Source: Verrucomicrobiota bacterium (GTDB lineage Bacteria > Verrucomicrobiota > Kiritimatiellia > SS1-B-03-39 > UBA6053). From it: DNA of 57,845 nt. The translations under genes were made by a program, and so were the position numbers. The DNA lies in assembly GCA_020831635.1 (NCBI GenBank), contig JAFIGC010000018.1, forward strand, positions 1-57,845. Direction: 5' to 3'. This document shows positions 51,650-57,845 of the stretch, one piece after another; position 1 is the first letter of the stretch, and every line of letters begins with the position of its first letter. The notes beneath the pieces were generated by a model. It was given only the letters and a program-made list of their open reading frames with translations. It did no database searches and was not told where the DNA came from.

Positions 51650-54346
51650 TCACTTCGTTTCGTCCAGCACCGCCCGCACCTTCTTGGAAATCTCAATAAA
51701 GGTGAACGGCTTCTGAAGGAAGGTATCTGTCCCGCCTGTGACTCCGTGGCGGATCAAAGCATCGTCCGTATATCCGCTCATGAACAAAATTTTTATATCC
51801 GGATGTCGGGACCGCAGGGCTTCAGCCAATTTCACTCCACCCATGTCGGGCATCACAACGTCCGTCAGCACCAGATGGATCGGGCCGGAATGTCGCTCCG
51901 CGATGTGGATGGCATCGGTCCCGCCGGCTGCCACCAGAACCGTGTAGCCTTGAGTTTCGAGGGCGATACGTGCAATTTTTCGGACCCCCTCTTCGTCTTC
52001 GACCATCAAGATCGTCTCGGTCCCATGGAGCGGACCGATGTGATGGCCCTCGCCGTCTGGTCCGGGAAGTCGGTCGTCCACGGCGGGGAAGAGGATTCTA
52101 AACGTGGTGCCGATCCCGACCTCACTGTCCACGCTGATGTGGGCGTTACTCTGCTTGACGATCCCGAACACGGTCGCCAGCCCGAGTCCCGTCCCCTTTC
52201 CCGGCTCCTTCGTCGTATAGAACGGCTCGAAGATCTGGGACTTCACCGCGTCAGACATCCCGTGGCCGGTGTCGGTCACGCACAGTTGGGCAAAGCGGCC
52301 AGGTCTCAAGTCGGGGTAGTCCAACAGCTTCTGACCCAGCATGAACTCGTGCGTCTCGATCGTCAGCCGCCCACCCGTAGGCATGGCGTCACGGGCGTTC
52401 ACGCACAGGTTCATGACAACCTGGTCCACCTGTCCAGGGTCAGCCATTATCCGCGGCAGATTCGGGTCTAGGATCGTGACGATGGCGATATCTTCCCCGA
52501 GCAGACGTTCCAACATCCGCTGCGTCAGAGCCACCCGGTTGTTCAGATCGTGGACGACGGGCTCGATTACCTGTTTACGGCTGAAGGCGAGGAGCTGCTG
52601 AGTCAGGGCTGCCGCTCGATCCCCCGCCTTCCGGATCTCAGCCACATGCCATCGTTGCGGGTTGGTTTCGGGCATATCCAGCAGCAGCATGTCGCTCAGG
52701 CCAAAGATGATCGTCAGGAGGTTGTTAAAGTCGTGGGCCACACCGCCCGCCAACCGTCCGATGGCATCCATTTTCTGAGACTGCTGGAAAGCCCGTTCCA
52801 GCGTCCGCCGCTCAGTCACATCGGCGAGCACCCCGACATAGTTGCAGATTTTTCCACTCTCGTCATGCACCGGGGTTAAGAACAGGGCATTCCAAAATGG
52901 CGTCCCGTCCCGCTTGTAGTTAAGGATTTCGACCGAACACTCCCTCCCGGCGAGGATCGCTTCGTGCATCACCCGAACGGTCGCCGGGTCGGTGTCCGGG
53001 CCTTGCAGGAATCGGCAGTTCCTCCCCAGCACTTCGTCGGTCGCGTACCCCGTGATGCCCTCGAACCCCCGGCTGGCGTAGATGATCGGATTGTCGGCCT
53101 GATTTGGATCCGTGATGATGATGCCCTGCGACAGAGCCTGAATGGCCCAGTCTCGAAAGCGCAGCCCCTCCTCGATCTGTCGTTGTTCGGTTCTGTCCTC
53201 GCAGACACCAACCCATTCCAGCACGGACCCTTCCTTATCAAGAATCGGCACCGCCCGGGCAGTGATTTGCCGATATTCCCCGTCCGCCCGACGGACTCGA
53301 TAATCCACCTCAAACCGCTCTTTTGTCTCCAGCGAGTGCCGCCACCGCCGGGCAGTCCGTCCCCGGTCGGCGGGGTGGAGGGCATTCATCCAGCCCCATC
53401 CCTCAACCTCCTCGTCCGGAAATCCCGTGTACTCGCCCCAGGTCGGGGTGGCGATGAAGTTTTCCCCCATCGCGTCGGCTGTCCAGACGACTTGGGCGGT
53501 GGCCGTGATGAGCGACCGGAAGCGGGTCTCGCTCAGTCGCAGCTCGTTTTCAGCCGATTTCCGCTCCGTCAAGTCGCGGAGCACTTTGACGAACCCCCGC
53601 ACCCCACCGGCGGCGTCGCGGATGACGCTCATCGTCCCGTTGGCCCAGAACAGGGTGCCGTCCTTGCGTATTCGCCAGCGATCCCCGTAAGCGTGACCTT
53701 TGGCGGCAGCCTCCTCGATCTCGTTTTGCGGAACTCCGCTCGCCACGTCCTCGGGCCTGTATAACAGCATGCGGTTCTGCCCAATAATTTCGTCGGCGGT
53801 GTAGCCAAAGATGTGGACCGCCCCTCCGTTCTAGGTTTGAACGGTGCCGTTGATGTCGAGCATGAAGATGGCATAGTCATCGATGCTATCGACAAGAAGC
53901 CGAAACCGCGCCTCGCTGGCCCCCAACGCCTCCTCGACCCGCCTCCGCTCCGTGATGTCCCGGGTGATCACGGCGAACCCGACGTCGCGGTCGTACTCCC
54001 GCAAAGCGGTCACGGTTAAAATGGCTAAAAAATGGGAACCGTCCTTACGGGTCCGCATTGACTCCACTTCGCACCTCCCGTCCGCAAGGGCTGCGTCCAT
54101 GACATCTCGCGGCTTGCCGCTCGCCACGTCCTCGGCTGTGAAAAGCTGGCCGAACGGTTGGCCCAGCATCTCAACAGCGGTATAGCCATTGCACCGCTCA
54201 GCTCCGCTGTTCCAACTAACAACCGTCCCCTCCGGATCAAGCAGATAGATTGCGTAATCCTTGACGCTCTCGACCAGGAGGCGGAACGGGTCGGCGGCCT
54301 GGTGCAGCAGGGTTGTCGTGAATGGGGCGTCTTTGTTGTTTTTCAT
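51650..54346 (-). pseudogene. LOV/PAS hybrid histidine kinase interrupted by one amber codon
   Basis: The reading frame from ATG 54346 (or 54370) to 51650 spans about 900 codons with one in-frame TAG at 53831-53833, where PAS consensus expects Trp (VQT-stop-NGGAVHIFGYTADEIIG). Part A (54346-53834): two PAS domains. Part B (53830-51650): the rest of PAS2, a PAS3, a LOV domain with photoactive Cys codon 53015-53017 in GRNCRFLQGPDTD, a kinase core (GGVAHDFNNLLT, NLCVNARDAMPTGG, GKGTGLGLATV) and a receiver (VLTDVVMPDMGG, FMSGYT). Part B could still be translated from ATG 53770. A blue-light-responsive hybrid kinase, sitting between phage remnants. Confidence 0.85.
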
Positions 54347-54432
54347 AAAGCTCTCCACGGCCACCCGCATGCTAAGGCCGTTTTCCAGACTCCGGGACGA
54401 AGGGTGAGTTTCGTCTTCATGACATTATTTTA

Positions 54433-54965
54433 TCATATCACTATACCCATGTCCGCAACAATCTGAGAAAATTTCTTCTTTCTTTCAAATCTGGCCTCTA
54501 TCATCTCCATTCCCATTCGTCCGAAAATTCCGCTCCGCCCGATCACTGCGCTATCCATCCTACCCGCCTGCGACAGGATCGTCAGCAGACCCCCCGTCGC
54601 TGTCAGCGTGATCTGACGGTCCACATACTCCAGAGTGAACAAGAACGACACCGCGTCCCGGAAATTATCAATCCGGTCATACGCATCTCGCAGCACCGCC
54701 GCCTGTTCCCCCGCCAGCACCGGATCCCCCCAATCACCTCCCGGATATCCCAGTCCACCGCCAACAGCGCCGCCCGACGCCGCTGCAGCACCGCATAAAT
54801 CATCGGGTCCGACCGCTCCATGTAGTGATAAAACCACTGCAAATCCGTATACTCACCACGTTCCCCCGCCTCCAGCAACGAAACCAGCCTCGGCAGCCCC
54901 AGTCCCCGAAGCGGATTGTACCCATCCCTCCGCAGATGATCCTTGCTCTGATAAATCGAAACCAT
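54433..54965 (-). pseudogene. Mu-like phage portal (gp29/DUF935) remnant with frameshift
   Basis: From 54965 the frame reads MVSIYQSKDHLRRDGYNPL, LVSLLEAGERGEYTDLQWF, YHYMERSDPMIYAVLQRRR and LLAVDWDIREV, the N-terminal pattern of Mu portal proteins. Near 54728 the frame is lost and the next frame continues DPVLAGEQAAVLRDAYDRI... up to a stop at 54433. The rest of the ~500-residue portal is absent. A decayed prophage gene on the same strand as the protease I gene, in the order expected for Mu (portal upstream of I). Confidence 0.7.
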
Positions 54966-55043
54966 ACCCAAGCCAGGAAATCAACCCCCGGGAACGCGGG
55001 CATCCTGCCCGCTCATCCAACAGAAACGCCAATCACCAGATGA

Positions 55044-55397
55044 TTAGGGATTTATCAAATCAAACTTTCGCTTGTTGTAGGTCGCAGCGAATTCTGTTGC
55101 AGCAGCAATGAATCGACCGTGCGCGCTGTTTTGGATTGCGTCAGTGGTGCCCGGAATCATTCGTTCGCCGTGTTCTGCGCTGATCTCCGTACCGACATCG
55201 GCATCCAGGCCGGGATAATATTTCCCAACACCCATCGCAGCGTAGATCCGATAGTCACCGTTTTTGTAATCGGTTTCAGCCTCTGTTTTCGGCAAGCGTT
55301 GCTGGTATTCTGTAGCACGGCTGTCATAGTCCACACTCACGCAGCCTACAAGGGCGAGGCTGAGGAGAATTAAAAAGCATGGATTCGGAAATCTCAT
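55044..55397 (-). CDS. Small hypothetical lipoprotein
   Basis: 117 aa. Signal peptide and lipobox LVGC (FLILLSLALVGCVSVDYD). The mature part has a YRIYAAMGVGKYYPGLD stretch and an Ala-rich C-terminal helix. No family recognised. Single gene between the phage remnant and the four-helix membrane protein; probably outer-membrane or periplasmic. Confidence 0.65.
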   Translation of the reverse strand: MRFPNPCFLILLSLALVGCVSVDYDSRATEYQQRLPKTEAETDYKNGDYRIYAAMGVGKYYPGLDADVGTEISAEHGERMIPGTTDAIQNSAHGRFIAAATEFAATYNKRKFDLINP

Positions 55398-55411
55398 TTT
55401 TTTTCCTAACG

Positions 55412-55909
55412 TCAGAGGTCACTATATACCGAACCCGCCGCGGGCGAGGAATACGGTGAACCACTTTGTTGGCCGATTTTCTTGATTATCCACATCAGCA
55501 AAAAGGTCGTCACTATTGCGAGCGGAATGAGAACGAACCCAAACGCCAACGAGCCAAATATTGCGTATGCCAGCCCCAAATCAATTGGAGCAAATTGGTG
55601 TTCAACCAATCGGAGTGATGTCCCTGTCGTTTTCTGATATCCGAGTTGAATATACGAAATAGTTAATCCGAATAGAAACGCCCCGACTGGGAGAGATAAG
55701 GCACCAGTCACGATTATCCATATGATTCTGACTCTTGGCGAGAGAGCTTTCACAATCACCCATGACAGGATTGCACCTGTCATGCATCCAGCGACGACTG
55801 CAGTCACAGTATCTTCCGCACTGCGGATTAGTCCGCTGTATATGATTGGAACTATTGACCACAGTGCTCCGAACAGGGCTCCGACAATAAGTAGCGTTTT
55901 CGTTTTCAT
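55412..55909 (-). CDS. Four-helix membrane protein of unknown function
   Basis: 165 aa from ATG 55909 (MKTKTLLIVGALFGALWS). About four to five hydrophobic segments (LLIVGALFGALWSIVPIIYS, AVVAGCMTGAILSWVIVKAL, IIWIIVTGALSLPVGAFLFGL, LAYAIFGSLAFGFVLIPLAIV, FLLMWIIKKIG) with a short Ser/Pro-rich tail. A longer frame upstream is unlikely because it lacks a signal or RBS. No named family. Convergent upstream region overlaps the repeats of 55910-56700. Confidence 0.6.
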   Translation of the reverse strand: MKTKTLLIVGALFGALWSIVPIIYSGLIRSAEDTVTAVVAGCMTGAILSWVIVKALSPRVRIIWIIVTGALSLPVGAFLFGLTISYIQLGYQKTTGTSLRLVEHQFAPIDLGLAYAIFGSLAFGFVLIPLAIVTTFLLMWIIKKIGQQSGSPYSSPAAGSVYSDL

Positions 55910-56244
55910 ATTATTTCCGGGCATCATATTAAGCAACATGTTGTTTTTGACTCTCTGTCGGTTTCGGGGTGGATTGTCACAGATGGCCGTGCAAAACCCT
56001 GCCCTCTGCACATTTTGGTGTTGTTTAATGTGCTTGGATGCAAGTGGATCTTAAACAACGACTCACCGAGTCGACACATCACCTATCGGTCAGCCTGTTG
56101 GGATTGTCCCTGGCAGAGGCGCCTTCTCTTAGCATCAATCCTTTGCATGACTCCCGGTCTCTGTCCACTACTTTCGTTCGAAATTTCCTCGTTTCCCGTC
56201 CGTTCGCGCGGTCCGTACCGTCCCTTGGGACCACCCGCTCACTC

Positions 56245-56259
56245 GAATGGCACTAACTT
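56245..56259. repeat. 15-bp motif gaatggcactaactt, copy 1
   Basis: Identical to 57791-57805, same orientation. Followed immediately by the 68-bp repeat at 56260. It could be a fragment of an insertion-sequence end. Confidence 0.4.
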
Positions 56260-56327
56260 CAGACCTCAAAGTATTGGACATTTTAACGTAGTTTCATCGC
56301 AATTTCAAATGCGTCATCGGGAAAGAT
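56260..56327. repeat. 68-bp dispersed repeat, copy 2
   Basis: Resembles 34671-34738. The surrounding 55910-56700 gap contains no gene that I can support; it holds short inverted repeats and G-rich runs such as catggggctctatccgatgg. Confidence 0.6.
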
Positions 56328-56700
56328 TCTGCATGAAGTGCCGTAGCGGGTTCAGGGTAGAAGCCGGGGGTGCCGTTCACCCACGACGCAAGGTCATGGG
56401 GCTCTATCCGATGGGGGGAGCATCATTCTAGCCTTGAAATAAAGGATATTATTCGCATCCGGTGATCTGTGCGGACTTTCAGCCCGCATTGAATTTCCCA
56501 AAATCCTCAACCCAGCCCGAGCACGCTTCGCGGTTCGGACTGGGCTGGTATTGGCTCGGACCTTCGGCCCGAAAATGGAACCGAAATCACCGGCAATTCT
56601 CTTGATTCAATTCGACAGCACAGACTAAAGGCTGTTCTCGGACGACCATTCACCAAACAAATTCACCCTCCACGAGATATGTCAGCTTCTATGAGTTGAC

Positions 56701-57282
56701 ATGAAGAAGGTTTACGTGTCTACTCATTCTATGCATTCACGTCCATGGCCACGCTTTACAAAACCGATACTCATGGTTCCAATACTGCTTCTCCTTGCCT
56801 GTGGGCGTTCCCCACCGGAATTACCATACTCTTTCGATGGCGAGGCCGGTGGTACAACCTATTTTGTGTTTGAACGTGTTACCGCTGACCGAAAAGCAGG
56901 GATCGTTGTTTTTATCGACCTTATGGGTTACGAACCTGCCCCCCCGGATGACATCATGAGTAAATTTGCGGAAAACCCCACCCAAACGTTTCGAATTGAA
57001 GAGGAAGACCCTCCCATCACGGTTGAGGTTTACGAGTCGGAAGGCCCCATTGATCAATTTGGATGGTATCATGGCAACTACTTTGATCATCATTCTCCCA
57101 CATGGTCGGCCCTGTCTGGTGAGATTGCCGTTACTTTGTTTCCCGTGGCAGAGGGCGACAGATATCCCCGTGCCAGTGCCGAACTGAAAAACGTCGTATT
57201 CAGACATGCGAACGGAAGACAGCGTAGGATCATCCCTTCGCTGGAGATATCGGACGTCTTCGTTGGTTATGGGCGGTTTTAG
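56701..57282 (+). CDS. Hypothetical lipoprotein
   Basis: 193 aa. A long n-region leads to a hydrophobic core and lipobox LLAC (ILMVPILLLLACGRS). The mature protein has a beta-rich domain (YSFDGEAGGTTYFVFERV, TVEVYESEGPIDQFGWYHG) and ends ISDVFVGYGRF. No family recognised. The weak upstream region and distance from other genes leave its expression uncertain, but the signal/lipobox makes it credible. Confidence 0.6.
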   Translation: MKKVYVSTHSMHSRPWPRFTKPILMVPILLLLACGRSPPELPYSFDGEAGGTTYFVFERVTADRKAGIVVFIDLMGYEPAPPDDIMSKFAENPTQTFRIEEEDPPITVEVYESEGPIDQFGWYHGNYFDHHSPTWSALSGEIAVTLFPVAEGDRYPRASAELKNVVFRHANGRQRRIIPSLEISDVFVGYGRF

Positions 57283-57298
57283 ATCCTTCTACCCAACG

Positions 57299-57470
57299 CC
57301 GCAATCGCCCCGCAGGCCTCCGCATCCACCACTTGCACCACACCGGCAGCCGCATGGGGGAACATCCCCAGCGGCGCCACATGATACCACCCGTCCTCCG
57401 GCAACGAAACGACTCCCGATTCAAAATCAATGCATTCATCTACCCCAGCGAGGAAATCAACGTCTACCCG
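57299..57470 (-). pseudogene. Second, broken copy of the Mu-like protease I 5' end
   Basis: Closely similar to 51399-51560 (shared blocks such as cggcgccacatgataccacc and cgtcctccggcaacgaaa), but copy 2 has one A fewer (gcaacgaaacgac), which shifts the frame. It reads LPEDGWYHVAPLGMFPHAAAG on one frame only, then stops. No downstream portion of the gene follows, so it is a dead fragment. Confidence 0.75.
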
Positions 57471-57506
57471 CACTGATTTGTTCGGTGGCGGAGTTGGTTC
57501 GTTATT

Positions 57507-57803
57507 CTATTTTTCAATATGGTATGAGTACACTCCCGGTGCTAGTTCTTTTAAGTAAAAAGGGCTCCAGCTTGTCTGAAAATCGGATGGCCCAACAAGA
57601 AGGCCATGCAAATACCATGATATGACGACACACGTCGCCCCGTTTGCATTAGCTTGCACCGAGACCTCCGGCCCTTTGCCCTGACGAACTGTTGCGGAGA
57701 ACACTCCATTCCGGAGGAAATCAGGAAGAGACTCAAGAGGTAGAGGGACATTTCCGGGTCTCCAATATTCAGGATGATTGGTCCAGTCCAGAATGGCACT
57801 AAC
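57507..57803 (-). pseudogene. C-terminal piece of an unknown protein, cut at a possible IS end
   Basis: A minus-strand frame from 57803 to the stop at 57507 reads LDWTNHPEYWRPGNVPLPLE, then QGKGPEVSVQ and WYLHGLLVG, with no start codon fitting a full gene. Upstream it meets a stop at 57804-57806, right at the motif gaatggcactaactt (57791-57805), which recurs at 56245. This looks like the tail of a gene truncated by an inserted element. Family not recognised. Confidence 0.35.
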
Positions 57804-57805
57804 TT
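57791..57805. repeat. 15-bp motif gaatggcactaactt, copy 2
   Basis: Same orientation as the copy at 56245. Followed by aagggtcttttaaaacag up to the window edge. May be an insertion-sequence end that continues outside the window. Confidence 0.35.
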
Positions 57806-57845
57806 AAGGGTCTTTTAAAACAGATTTTTGTGTGCCTTGGGCCGG

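Noticed and set aside
55910-56011. Extended N-terminus of the four-helix membrane protein
   Set aside because: The extra 34 residues are basic and Asn/Cys-rich with no signal or RBS; ATG 55909 begins directly at the first helix.
56245-57805. Complete insertion sequence between the two gaatggcactaactt copies
   Set aside because: The copies are in direct orientation and no transposase lies between them.

Overview
The window is 57.8 kb of a moderately GC-rich chromosome from a Gram-negative bacterium. I think it belongs to the PVC group, most likely Verrucomicrobiota or Kiritimatiellota. Grounds: LPS heptose synthesis (hldD), a Verrucomicrobia-like RecA, a solute-binding protein fused to an ABC permease, many short secreted lipoproteins, a heparinase-like lyase, and heptamer and palindrome repeats in the intergenic gaps. 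This placement comes from memory of families, not from a search.

Bases 1-34000 are mostly housekeeping and metabolism, densely packed with ATGA overlaps. From the left: a partial peroxiredoxin, a rhodanese/MauE pair, GAF-EI phosphotransferase PtsP, a two-gene sugar-type ABC importer without its ATPase, a small lipoprotein, an SRAP DNA-protein-crosslink protein, HldD, a PrsW-type protease and a REP-type Y1 transposase. Next is a minus-strand block (DUF2868 membrane protein, fasciclin protein, DUF3482 GTPase, response regulator, histidine kinase), then thrC / tandem adenylate kinase / acidic exported protein, a MarR regulator, glutamate dehydrogenase, a VOC-cupin fusion, a nuclease-helicase fusion, argC, an amidase, a TPR protein and an enolase-superfamily enzyme.

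Bases 34000-36600 are a decayed defence locus: an hsdM tail, an intact AbiEi antitoxin with a clear operator/promoter, and an AbiEii toxin that lost its nucleotidyltransferase half, bracketed by 92-bp direct repeats. Bases 36600-46870 return to core genes: recA, a BaiN-like flavoprotein, a lyase-like secreted pair, an atypical SDR with an FeS-type photolyase, a DUF429 protein, and an initiator-like tRNA-Met with its own promoter and terminator. Between 42623 and 43092 lies a non-coding element with nested inverted repeats, flanked by 21-bp direct repeats.

Downstream of the tRNA (46870 to the end) the sequence looks like an accessory island: a Fic protein with two matched operators, an intact AbiE toxin-antitoxin pair, decayed Mu-like phage genes (portal, protease I, and a second broken copy of I), a LOV/PAS hybrid histidine kinase interrupted by one amber codon, small exported proteins and repeat debris. 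The strongest leads are the amber-split LOV kinase, the paired intact and broken AbiE loci, the nested-inverted-repeat element, in-frame palindromic insertions in the helicase gene, and the GTPase/DUF2868/two-component neighbourhood.
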